NCBI RefSeq assembly: GCF_036227105.1
Contig: NZ_CP109434.1
Span: 2,236,001 to 2,300,000 of the forward strand
From: Amycolatopsis sp. NBC_01488
GTDB lineage: Bacteria > Actinomycetota > Actinomycetes > Mycobacteriales > Pseudonocardiaceae
Length of the DNA: 64,000 nucleotides
Reading direction: 5' to 3'
In this document: positions 56,730-64,000 of the stretch, in pieces
Position numbering within the stretch: position 1 is the first letter of the stretch
Layout of the letters: every line of letters begins with the position of its first letter
Program-made: the position numbers and the translations under genes
The notes under the pieces: generated by a model
Database searches by the model: none
What the model was told of the DNA's origin: nothing
What the model saw: the letters and a program-made list of their open reading frames with translations, nothing else

Positions 56730-57698
56730 TTACTTGACGAAGCCCTTCTTGACCATCCAGTCGTGGGCGACCTTGCCCGCGTCCTGGCCGTCGACGTCGA
56801 CCTGCTTGCACAGCTCGACCATCTGCTGGTTGTCGAGGGCCGCGCCGATCTTCTCCAGCGGGCCGCGGACGTCCGGGTGCTGCTTCAGCCACTCCGTGCG
56901 CAGCGTCGGGACCGCGTTGTACTGCGGGAACGCCTTCTTGTCGTCCTCGAGCACCCGCAGGTTCAGCCCGGAGATCCGGCCGTCGGTCGTGAACACCTCG
57001 CCGACCGGGCATGTGCCGCCGGCGACCGCCGAGTAGATCGTGCCGATGCCGAAGTTCTCGATCTTCGGGTTCTGGAAGCCGTACGCCTTGACCGCGGCCG
57101 GGAACCCGTCCTGACGGCTGGTGAACTCCGTCTCCAGGCAGAACACGTTCTGGTCCGGCTTCTGCTTGATGAACGCCGCGAGATCCGACGTCGTCTTCAG
57201 GTTGTTCTTCGCGCCGTACTCCTCGGTGACGGCGAACGCGTACTGGTCGTTGAGCGGCGAGTAGTTCAGCCAGGTGACGCCGAACTTCTCCTGGTCCGCC
57301 TTGGCCGTCGCCTCGTACTGGGCCTTCTCGCCGCCGGGCACCGGAAGCTCGTTGCCCTGGTAGTTGATCCAGCCGGTGCCGGTGTACTCCCAGGTGACGT
57401 CCGTCTGGCCGGACAGCAGCGCCTGCCGCGACGAGTTGGACCCCTTGATGTCGGACAGGTCGACGACGTCCGCGCCCGCCGCGGACAGCGCCATCTCGGA
57501 CAGGTACGCCAGGATGATGTTCTCGGTGAAGTCCTTCGACCCCACCGTCACCTTCAGGCCCTGCAGCGACGGGATCGGCTGGATCGAGCCCGGCTGGATG
57601 TCGTACGGCACCGCCTGGTTGACCGTCAGGCCGCACGCCGAGAGCGTCGCGCCCAGCACGGCCACGCCGAGGACTGCCGTCATGCGCCGGAGTTTCAT
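56730..57698 (-). CDS. osmoprotectant ABC transporter substrate-binding lipoprotein
   Basis: 322 residues from ATG 57698. A lipoprotein signal with lipobox LSAC (Cys near 22) anchors it outside. The OpuAC/ProX-type body shows KVTVGSKDFTENIILAYLSEM, ALLSGQTDVTWEYTGTGW and SRQDGFPAAVKAYGFQN. It binds glycine betaine, choline or similar compatible solutes. Its ATG overlaps the permease stop by four bases. It is the last gene of a four-gene operon and ends close to the shared hairpin. Confidence 0.9.
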   Translation of the reverse strand: MKLRRMTAVLGVAVLGATLSACGLTVNQAVPYDIQPGSIQPIPSLQGLKVTVGSKDFTENIILAYLSEMALSAAGADVVDLSDIKGSNSSRQALLSGQTDVTWEYTGTGWINYQGNELPVPGGEKAQYEATAKADQEKFGVTWLNYSPLNDQYAFAVTEEYGAKNNLKTTSDLAAFIKQKPDQNVFCLETEFTSRQDGFPAAVKAYGFQNPKIENFGIGTIYSAVAGGTCPVGEVFTTDGRISGLNLRVLEDDKKAFPQYNAVPTLRTEWLKQHPDVRGPLEKIGAALDNQQMVELCKQVDVDGQDAGKVAHDWMVKKGFVK

Positions 57699-58474
57699 CG
57701 CAGGCCCTTCGGTCCGAAGTACTGTTCGGCGACCGCGCCCAGCCAGTCGACCAGCAGCGCCAGCGCGACGGCCAGCACCGAGCCGGTCACCAGCACCGAG
57801 GTCAGGTTCAGCTTGTAGCCGGTGTCGATCAGCAGCCCGAACCCGCCGGCGTTGACGAACATGCCGAACGTCGCCGTGCCGACCGCCAGGACGAGTGACG
57901 TGCGCAGGCCGGCCAGGATCAGCGGGACGGCCAGCGGGAGCTCGACCCGCCACAGCACCGCGGCCGCCGACATCCCGATGCCGCGGCCGGCGTCGATCAG
58001 CGACTCGTCGACCTGCTGGATACCGACCATCGTGTTCCGCAGCACCGGCAGCAGCGAGTAGAAGGCCAGTGGCAGCGCCGCCACCCACAGCCCGCCGGTC
58101 GCGCCGGTGACGATGAACCACAGCACCAGCACGCCGAGCGCGGGCGCGGCCTGGCCGATGTTCGCGATCGCCAGGAAGACCGGCGCGAGGAAGCGCGCCC
58201 ACGGCCGCGTCACGATCACCCCGAGCGGCACCGCGACCAGCACGACGATCGCGGTCACCACGAGCGTCATCAGCACGTGGTCCCACAACGCCGTGAACAG
58301 CGAGGACGCGTTGAGCGTCTCCTTCTCGGTCGCGTTGAGCCCGCTGGAGAACACCCAGATCAGCGTGACGGCGACGATCACGAGAACCACGACGGGCTGC
58401 GCGAACAGCCGGACGCGTTCCGCGCGTTTGGAGCCGGACTCGGTGCTGAAACCGGTATCGACGACAGCTGTCAT
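57695..58474 (-). CDS. osmoprotectant ABC transporter permease 2
   Basis: 259 residues from ATG 58474. Five to six membrane helices and the EAA-type loop (VDESLIDAGRGIGMSAAAVLWRVELPLAVPLILAG, read in parts). The permease is of the OpuCB/OpuCD type. Overlaps both neighbours by four bases (ATGA) and is translated with them. It pairs with the second permease encoded at 59630-60277, so the operon uses two different permeases. Confidence 0.9.
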   Translation of the reverse strand: MTAVVDTGFSTESGSKRAERVRLFAQPVVVLVIVAVTLIWVFSSGLNATEKETLNASSLFTALWDHVLMTLVVTAIVVLVAVPLGVIVTRPWARFLAPVFLAIANIGQAAPALGVLVLWFIVTGATGGLWVAALPLAFYSLLPVLRNTMVGIQQVDESLIDAGRGIGMSAAAVLWRVELPLAVPLILAGLRTSLVLAVGTATFGMFVNAGGFGLLIDTGYKLNLTSVLVTGSVLAVALALLVDWLGAVAEQYFGPKGLR

Positions 58475-59643
58475 GCGGACACCTCCTCGCCGTTGGTGTG
58501 CTCCTCACGCAGCTGCTGGATGGTCGCGATGACGGTGTCGAGCTGGATGGTGCCCGCGTACTCGCCGCGCGCGCCCGTCACCGGCACCGAGCCGCCCTCG
58601 GCGAGCATCGCCTCGAGCGCGTCCTGCAACGTCGACTGCAGGCTGACGATGTCCCGCAGCGGCTTGCCGACCGCCGTCATCGATGTCGCCGACGACAGCT
58701 CGCGGACGTGCGCCCAGCGCAGCGGGCGGCGCCGCTGGTCGAGCACCAGCGCGAAGTGCTTGCGCTGGTCTTCGAGCTTCTTGCGGATCTCGGCCGGGTC
58801 GTCGTCGACCGTCGCGGTCAGCGCGTCCTGCGCCAGCTCGACGTCGCGGACCCGCAGCAGCGTCAGCTGCTTCAGCGACGCACCCGCGCCGACGAACCCG
58901 GCGACCGTGTCGTTGGCCGGGTTGGCCAGGATCGCCTCGGGCGTGTCGTACTGCAGGATCGACGACTGGTTGCCGAGCACCGCGATCTTGTCGCCGAGCT
59001 TCACGGCCTCGTCGAAGTCGTGCGTGACGAACACGATCGTCTTCTTCAGCTCCGACTGCAGCCGCAGCAGCTCGTCCTGCAGGTTGCCGCGGGTGATCGG
59101 GTCGACCGCGCCGAACGGCTCGTCCATCAGCAGCACCGGCGGGTCCGCGGCGAGCGCCCGTGCGACGCCGACGCGCTGCTGCTGCCCGCCGGAGAGCTGG
59201 CGCGGGAAGCGGTCGCGGAAGTCGGCCGGGTCCAGCCCGACCAGGTCCATCATCTCCTCGACCCGGTCGTTGACCTTCTTCTTGTCCCAGCCGAGCAGGC
59301 CGGGCACCACGCCGATGTTCTGCGCGACGGTGAAGTGCGGGAACAGCCCGGCCTGCTGGATGGCGTAGCCGATCCGGCGGCGCAGCGTGTCGACGTCGAG
59401 GCCCAGCGCGTCCTCGCCACCGATGGTGATCTTGCCGGAGGTCGGCTGGACCAGGCGGTTGATCATCCGCATCGTCGTGGTCTTGCCGCAGCCGGACGGG
59501 CCGACGAAGACCACGATCTTGCCGGCGGGCACCACCATGGAGAAGTCGTCGACCGCCGCTTCGCGGGTGCCGGGGTACCGCTTGGTCACGTGCTCCAGCT
59601 CGATCTCGACGCCGGAGACTTCCTCGTTCTCAGCCACGGACAC
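58471..59643 (-). CDS. osmoprotectant ABC transporter ATPase with CBS region
   Basis: 390 residues from GTG 59643. The ABC core is complete: Walker A GPSGCGKTTTMRMI, the signature LSGGQQQRVGVARAL, Walker B VLLMDEPFGAVD and the H-loop VTHDFDEA. The C-terminal part (about 265-375) resembles a CBS pair, as in OpuA/OpuCA, where it senses ionic strength or a nucleotide. That fits osmotic activation. Its stop overlaps permease 2 and its start overlaps permease 1 by 14 bp. Confidence 0.92.
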   Translation of the reverse strand: MSVAENEEVSGVEIELEHVTKRYPGTREAAVDDFSMVVPAGKIVVFVGPSGCGKTTTMRMINRLVQPTSGKITIGGEDALGLDVDTLRRRIGYAIQQAGLFPHFTVAQNIGVVPGLLGWDKKKVNDRVEEMMDLVGLDPADFRDRFPRQLSGGQQQRVGVARALAADPPVLLMDEPFGAVDPITRGNLQDELLRLQSELKKTIVFVTHDFDEAVKLGDKIAVLGNQSSILQYDTPEAILANPANDTVAGFVGAGASLKQLTLLRVRDVELAQDALTATVDDDPAEIRKKLEDQRKHFALVLDQRRRPLRWAHVRELSSATSMTAVGKPLRDIVSLQSTLQDALEAMLAEGGSVPVTGARGEYAGTIQLDTVIATIQQLREEHTNGEEVSA

Positions 59644-60277
59644 CCCTAGAAATGGTGAAGCGCTTGATCAGGACGTAGACGCCGTCGAGCAGCAGCGCGA
59701 GGATGACGACCCCGACCGTGCCGGTGACGGCTTGGTTCAGGGAGTTCGTGCTCCCCGCATTCGTCAGCCCGGAGAAGACCTCGGCGCCGAAGCCGGGGCC
59801 CTTCGCGTAGGCGGCGATCACGGCGATGCCCATCAGCATCTGGGTGGCCACCCGCATGCCGGTGAGGATCGCCGGCCAGGCCAGCCGCAGCTCGACCCGG
59901 GTGAGCACGCCGAAGCGGCTCATCCCGATGCCGCGCGCCGCGTCGGTGATCGCCGGGTCGACGCCGTCGAGCCCGACGATGGTGTTCCGCACGATCGGCA
60001 GGAGGCCGTAGAGCACCAGCGCGATCACGGCCGTCGTCGGACCGAGCCCCGAGATCGGGATCAGCAGGCCCAGGAGGGCGAACGACGGGACCGTCAGGAT
60101 CGTGCTCGCCAGCGCCGTGGCCACCGCCGAACCGATCGGGCTGCGGTACACCGCGACCCCGATCAGCACGCCGAGGACCGCCGCGAGGATCGTGCACTGC
60201 ACCACCATGCTGGTGTGCAGGTAGGCCTCCAGCCAGAGCTTGCTCGCCCGGTCGGAGATGTAGTCGAAGAGGTTCAT
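59630..60277 (-). CDS. osmoprotectant ABC transporter permease 1
   Basis: 215 residues from ATG 60277. Five or six membrane helices (TILAAVLGVLIGVAVY, ALASTILTVPSFALLGLLI) and the permease loop GVDPAITDAARGIGMSRFGVLTRVELRLAWPAILTG, read in parts. It is the first gene of the operon. The 253-bp interval to the divergent copper-module gene should hold both promoters; I do not see a clear riboswitch or operator in it, but TAGGCT at 60518 is a possible -10 for the plus-strand gene. Confidence 0.9.
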   Translation of the reverse strand: MNLFDYISDRASKLWLEAYLHTSMVVQCTILAAVLGVLIGVAVYRSPIGSAVATALASTILTVPSFALLGLLIPISGLGPTTAVIALVLYGLLPIVRNTIVGLDGVDPAITDAARGIGMSRFGVLTRVELRLAWPAILTGMRVATQMLMGIAVIAAYAKGPGFGAEVFSGLTNAGSTNSLNQAVTGTVGVVILALLLDGVYVLIKRFTISRGVRG

Positions 60278-60530
60278 CCGTGTCCGCTCTCCCGCCTTTG
60301 CGCAGGCCTTCACCCGAACGGGCTAGTTCCTGACCGACGGCTCAGTACCCAGCGCGAAGCCGGGCCAAACCCCCGCTTTCGGCCCACCGGTTCCGCCCAC
60401 CTTGGCCTTTCCGCCCGTGATCGGCAACAAACGGCCTGAACCACGGCGTGGCGCGAGCCGTGAACTCGGTGTGTGCTCACTTCACGGGATCACACGCTCG
60501 CGCGGGAGCAGGTCCCTTAGGCTGCTCTTC

Positions 60531-61079
60531 ATGAGCGTTCCGGCACGGCGTCCCGCCGTGCTGGGTGCTACCCGGGGTGTGTCGCTCGCCGTGTCCGCCG
60601 CGGCGCTGTCCGTCACCGCGCACCGGCTGGCCGACGGCGGCCTGCCCGACCCGGCGATGACCGTGCTGCTGAGCGGCCTCTTCGGCTGGACCGCGACCGC
60701 GCTGGCCCGCAAGGCGCGTGGACCGGTCGCCACGATCAGCCTGCTCGGCGCCGCTCAGCTCGTGATGCACCTCCTGCTCACCACGCTCGCCGACCACCAC
60801 GACCACGGCATGGCCGCGATGCCCGGCGGCAGCGGGCTCGGCATGCTCGTCGCGCACGCCGTGGCGACCCTGGTCGCTGCGCTCCTGCTCGCCCGCGCGG
60901 ACGCGATGCTCCTGACGGTGCTCGCCGTGCTGCGCGCGATCCTGCCGCGGCTGCTCGGCGCGCTGCCGGTCCCGGTCGCCCCCGCGCTCGTCCCGGTGCG
61001 CGTCGACGCACCGGGCCACCTCGTCGGCGTCGATCTGCGCCGGATCCGCGGGCGGCGCGGCCCGCCCGTCCACTCCTGA
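60531..61079 (+). CDS. His-rich membrane protein of the copper module
   Basis: 182 residues from ATG 60531, with TAGGCT seven bases upstream and no Shine-Dalgarno, so probably leaderless. Four or so membrane helices (VSLAVSAAALSVTAHRLA, VMHLLLTTLAD, LVAHAVATLVAALLLARA). Between two of them sits a metal-friendly loop ADHHDHGMAAMPGG. It precedes ycnI, copC and copD on the same strand at 77 bp. Co-occurrence with copper genes supports a copper role, but the protein itself is not in a named family I can state. Confidence 0.78.
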   Translation: MSVPARRPAVLGATRGVSLAVSAAALSVTAHRLADGGLPDPAMTVLLSGLFGWTATALARKARGPVATISLLGAAQLVMHLLLTTLADHHDHGMAAMPGGSGLGMLVAHAVATLVAALLLARADAMLLTVLAVLRAILPRLLGALPVPVAPALVPVRVDAPGHLVGVDLRRIRGRRGPPVHS

Positions 61080-61156
61080 AACCCAGCTCGTCCCCCGCAG
61101 CAGCCCGGTCCCCGAACCGAGCTGTCCCCTTTCTTGAGTTCATCAGGAGTGAACCC

Positions 61157-61906
61157 ATGTCCCAGCACGTCTTCAAGCGCGCCGGTTTCCTCGCCGCCAC
61201 CGTCGGTGTCGCCGGCCTCCTCGGCGCGGGCGTCGCCTCCGCGCACGTCACCGCCAACGTCTACGGCCCGCAGCCGACGAAGGGCGGGTACGCCGCGATC
61301 GTGTTCCGCGTCCCGAGCGAGGAGCCGAACACCACGACCACCAAGGTCGCCGTCGACTTCAAGCCCGACTACGGCATCGGCAGCGTGCGGACCAAGCCGC
61401 TGCCCGGCTGGACCGCCGAGGTGACCAAGTCGAAGCTGCCCACCCCGATCACCAAGGACAACGGCACGAAGATCACCGAGGCCGTCACGGCGGTGACGTG
61501 GACCGCGCAGCCGGGCAACGAGCTGAAGGCCACCGACTACCAGGAGTTCTCGGTGAGCTTCGGCCCGCTGCCGACCAACGTGGACGAGGTCGAATTCCCG
61601 GCGCACCAGACCTACAGCGACGGCAAGGTCGTCGACTGGAACCAGCCGACGCCCCCGGGTGGCGCGGAGCCGGAGCACCCGGCGCCGGCCGTCAAGCTGG
61701 CCGCCCAGGTCGCGGGCGACGGCGACATGTCCGCCAACATGGCGGCGACGCCCGGCGAGCACACTGAAGCCGCGGCGGCGTCCGACAGCACGGCCCGCTG
61801 GCTCGGCGGAGCCGGCCTGCTCGTCGGCGCCATCGGCCTCGGCGTCGGGGCCGGCGCGACCGTCCGGGCCCGCAAGGCCACGGCGAAGCCGGGAGGCAAC
61901 AGCTAG
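61157..61906 (+). CDS. ycnI: YcnI-like (DUF1775) copper protein
   Basis: 249 residues from ATG 61157 with CAGGAG upstream. The signal peptide ends ASA at about 29, leaving His30 as the new N-terminus (HVTANVYG), the copper ligand position of the family. The domain runs to about 175 (RTKPLPGWTAEVTKSKLPTP, TWTAQPGNELKATDYQEFSV). A Pro-rich linker and a C-terminal membrane helix (about 215-235) anchor it outside. Its stop is directly followed by copC with no gap. Confidence 0.9.
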   Translation: MSQHVFKRAGFLAATVGVAGLLGAGVASAHVTANVYGPQPTKGGYAAIVFRVPSEEPNTTTTKVAVDFKPDYGIGSVRTKPLPGWTAEVTKSKLPTPITKDNGTKITEAVTAVTWTAQPGNELKATDYQEFSVSFGPLPTNVDEVEFPAHQTYSDGKVVDWNQPTPPGGAEPEHPAPAVKLAAQVAGDGDMSANMAATPGEHTEAAAASDSTARWLGGAGLLVGAIGLGVGAGATVRARKATAKPGGNS

Positions 61907-62455
61907 ATGCGGAAAGCGCTCGTCGCGCTGGCGTTGACGGTGGTGGCCGTGCTCGGCACGGCCACCCCGGCGCTGGCGCACAACGTGCTGATCTCCTCGG
62001 ACCCGGCGAACGGCGCGTCGATCGCCGCCGGCCCGCAGAAGGTCAGCCTGACGTTCGACCAGTACGTGCAGGGCGCGGACGTCAACCAGATCGCGGTGAC
62101 CGGACCCAGCGGCGGCCAGTGGGCCGAAGGGCCGATCAGCGTGGTGAACAACGTGATCAGCGCGCCCCTGCGGCCGCTCGGCCCGGCCGGGAAGTACACC
62201 ATCGGCTATCGCGTGCTGTCCGCCGACGGCCACCCGGTGACCGGTGAGCTCACGTTCACCCTCACCGCCGCGGGCACCGGCACGCCGGCGACCGTGGACG
62301 CGGCGAAGTCGCCCGGCAGCTCGTCGTCGGCTTCGCCGCAGTCGGGCTCGACCGGGGTGCCGATCTGGGTCTGGATCGCCGGCGCGGTCGTGCTGCTGGC
62401 GATCGGGCTGACCGTGGCGCTGCGCTCCGGCCGGTCCGTGGAAGAGAAGAACTGA
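61907..62455 (+). CDS. copC: CopC-like periplasmic copper-binding protein
   Basis: 182 residues from ATG 61907. The signal peptide ends ALA, giving His as the first mature residue (HNVLISSDPANG), a copper ligand. The beta-barrel domain follows with a conserved GYRVLSADGHPVTGELTF region containing the second His/Asp. A Ser-rich linker leads to a C-terminal helix (about 145-168), so it is tethered to the membrane. It hands copper to CopD or stores it outside the cell. Its stop lies four bases before copD. Confidence 0.92.
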   Translation: MRKALVALALTVVAVLGTATPALAHNVLISSDPANGASIAAGPQKVSLTFDQYVQGADVNQIAVTGPSGGQWAEGPISVVNNVISAPLRPLGPAGKYTIGYRVLSADGHPVTGELTFTLTAAGTGTPATVDAAKSPGSSSSASPQSGSTGVPIWVWIAGAVVLLAIGLTVALRSGRSVEEKN

Positions 62456-62459
62456 CGGG

Positions 62460-63488
62460 ATGGCCCAGGCCGAGACCACCGCGAAGCCCCGCTATTCGAC
62501 GCTGCTGTGCGTCGTCACGGCGGGCCTGCTCGGCGCCCTGATCGGCGTCGCGCTCATGTCCACCACCCCGGTCCCCGGGGTCGTGGAACCCAGCGCGGTG
62601 GTCTCGGCCGGCATCCCCGTCGTGCGCGTCCTGCTCGACCTCGCCGCGGTCACCACCATCGGCCTGGCGCTGCTGTCGGTGCTCGTCGGCTACGACCGCC
62701 CGAAGCTGACCGAGCCGATCCTGCGGCTGGCCCGGCCGGCCGGCGTCGCGGCCGCGCTCGTCTGGGCCACGGCCGCGGTCGTCGCGCTGATCCTGCAGAC
62801 CGCGGAGTACAAGCCCGGCTCGTCGACGCTCTCCGCGGGTGACATCGGCAGCTACATCGCCGCCGTCGGCGCGGGCAAGGCGCTCGTCATCGTCGCCGCG
62901 CTCGCGCTCGTCCACGCCGGGATCGGCGCGCTGGCGCTGCGCTTCGGCGAGAAGGTGCCCGCCGAAGTCCGCGTCGGGCTCGGCCTGTTCGCGCTGCTGC
63001 CGCTGCCGGTCACCGGGCACGCGTCGAACTGGAACTACCACGACTACACGATGATCTCGATGGAGCTGCACGTCATGAGCGCGGTCGCCTGGACCGGCGG
63101 CCTCGGCGCGATGACCGTGCTCCTCGTGGCGAACCGGACGCTGCTGGCGCACGCGCTGCCCCGGTTCTCCAAGCTCGCGACGCTCTGCCTGATCCTCTCG
63201 GCGGCGACCGGCCTGTTCAACGGCCTCGTCGAGATCTCGCTCAACCCGACCATCGGGTTCTGGGCGGCGATCTTCACGACACCGTACGGGCAGCTCTTCG
63301 TGCTCAAGTTCCTGTGCACGGGCGCCATCGCGCTGCTCGGCGCGTACACCCGCTTCCGGCTGATGCCGCAGATCGTCCGGCACAACCGCACGGCGCTGGC
63401 CGCGTGGGCGACGCTCGAGCTGACCGTCATGGGATTGGCGTTCGGCTTCGCGGTGGCGCTGACGCGGGCGCCGGTCGTCGCCTCCTGA
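62460..63488 (+). CDS. copD: CopD-family copper import membrane protein
   Basis: 342 residues from ATG 62460. Eight or so membrane helices. The family's core is GHASNWNYHDYTMISMELHVMSAVAWTGGL, with His residues likely to carry copper, read here in parts as GHASNW and MELHVMSA. Later FNGLVEISLNPTIGF and PYGQLFVLKFL occur. It moves copper across the membrane with CopC, and YcnI assists. The operon ends here; no clear hairpin follows in the next 200 bp. Confidence 0.92.
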   Translation: MAQAETTAKPRYSTLLCVVTAGLLGALIGVALMSTTPVPGVVEPSAVVSAGIPVVRVLLDLAAVTTIGLALLSVLVGYDRPKLTEPILRLARPAGVAAALVWATAAVVALILQTAEYKPGSSTLSAGDIGSYIAAVGAGKALVIVAALALVHAGIGALALRFGEKVPAEVRVGLGLFALLPLPVTGHASNWNYHDYTMISMELHVMSAVAWTGGLGAMTVLLVANRTLLAHALPRFSKLATLCLILSAATGLFNGLVEISLNPTIGFWAAIFTTPYGQLFVLKFLCTGAIALLGAYTRFRLMPQIVRHNRTALAAWATLELTVMGLAFGFAVALTRAPVVAS

Positions 63489-63699
63489 AAGCCCTTCCTC
63501 GCTGGTAGAGCCGGTCTGCGGTCACGGCGAGTAGCTGCAAGTTGCGCATTGGGCTGAGGGGTAGACCATTGGGGGCGACCGGTTGGGCCGAACTTTCTAC
63601 CCAGAGCTGACCGCATTTCGGAAGCGACGAACGGTCATTTGCCAGCGGCGAATGCACGTGCAGGATGTGGCGCCGGTCACATGAAGTGACAGACAACGG

Positions 63700-64000
63700 T
63701 CATCGGTAACGCGTCCACCGGGTGTCCGTCCGCGCGTTGCGGAGATCGTCCAGCCGGCGGTAGAGCTCGGGCCGCACCTGCGGCCGGCTGCGCAGGATCG
63801 GCAGCACGCTCGTCGTCAGCTTCAGCTCGCGGATCGCCCGGAGCACGGCGAACCCGGGCCACGACGTCACGTCGAAGCCGTACACCGCGGCGAACGTCCG
63901 GTAGCGCACCGGCGGGTCGCCGAACCGTTCACGGCCGACCGCCAGCGGCGTCAGGTCCCACTCCGGCGGGCCGACGCACGACGAATCGAAGTCGCAGAGC
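63700..64000 (-). CDS. aminoglycoside phosphotransferase family protein, C-terminal part (cut by window edge)
   Basis: About 100 residues visible, reading from the right edge to the stop at 63700. The first bases give LCDFDSSCVGPPEWDLTPLA, the APH-type motif with the metal-binding Asp (CDFDS) and the GPPEWDL block, followed by a helical tail ending DTRWTRYR. APH-fold kinases phosphorylate antibiotics, sugars or other small molecules; the substrate cannot be told from this part. The start lies beyond 64000. The 211-bp gap from copD holds nothing I can assign. Confidence 0.82.
   Translation of the reverse strand, partial: LCDFDSSCVGPPEWDLTPLAVGRERFGDPPVRYRTFAAVYGFDVTSWPGFAVLRAIRELKLTTSVLPILRSRPQVRPELYRRLDDLRNARTDTRWTRYR

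Noticed and set aside
60278..60530. Riboswitch upstream of the osmoprotectant operon.
   Set aside because: No recognisable aptamer pattern or long stable leader was found by eye.

Overview
The window is very GC-rich actinobacterial DNA with G/C at most third codon positions. It holds a mycothiol S-conjugate amidase gene (mycothiol is made only by actinobacteria), XRE-DUF397 and SigE-family pairs, many GTG/TTG starts and leaderless TANNNT promoters. Together these point to a filamentous actinomycete, most likely Pseudonocardiaceae (Amycolatopsis or a close relative). The genus is an inference; no rRNA is present.

Layout, left to right. 1-5.6 kb: the end of an arginine deiminase gene, a ferritin gene behind an array of IdeR-like iron boxes, a SigE-family sigma factor with a membrane partner, DUF952 and DUF5926 proteins, and a cytochrome P450. 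5.6-11 kb: an accessory stretch with a 21-bp tandem-repeat array, a decayed TetR/MFS/Mca detoxification operon, and a translationally coupled DUF262-HipA gene pair that resembles a defence or toxin module. 11-22 kb: DUF4328, rhodanese, two acetate-type sodium symporter operons each with a small membrane partner, a LytTR regulator and a LytS-like kinase, with a GH16 glucanase and an S49 peptidase between regulator and kinase. 22-29.5 kb: an Fpg/Nei glycosylase, a sigma factor fused to its own anti-sigma and membrane domain, tRNA-Gly(GCC), an Imm7/DUF2716 pair, a hydrolase, a Ser/Thr kinase, and an unknown gene behind a LexA-like box.

29.7-41 kb looks like a surface-glycan locus. Two paralogous SHOCT-like membrane proteins bracket a 1061-residue methyltransferase/coiled-coil/GT2/GT4 protein, a second methyltransferase and an AlgJ/AlgX-like acetyltransferase. 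An IS110-family element sits exactly at the stop codon of the second paralog and separates it from a further coiled-coil methyltransferase. 41-54 kb carries a NarL-type two-component system, an MmyB-type regulator with two palindromic operators next to the MFS exporter it probably controls, XRE-DUF397, an ECF sigma/VOC pair, gamma-glutamyltransferase, UDP-glucose dehydrogenase, an SDR, and a PadR/methyltransferase pair. 54-64 kb holds a TM0106-type nuclease, a four-gene osmoprotectant ABC transporter, a copper module (His-rich membrane protein, YcnI, CopC, CopD), and the 3' end of an aminoglycoside-phosphotransferase-like gene cut by the window edge.

The strongest leads for something undescribed are the DUF262-HipA pair, the 21-bp palindromic repeat arrays, the IS110 element with a possible guide RNA, the four-part glycosyltransferase, and the LexA-boxed gene of unknown function.
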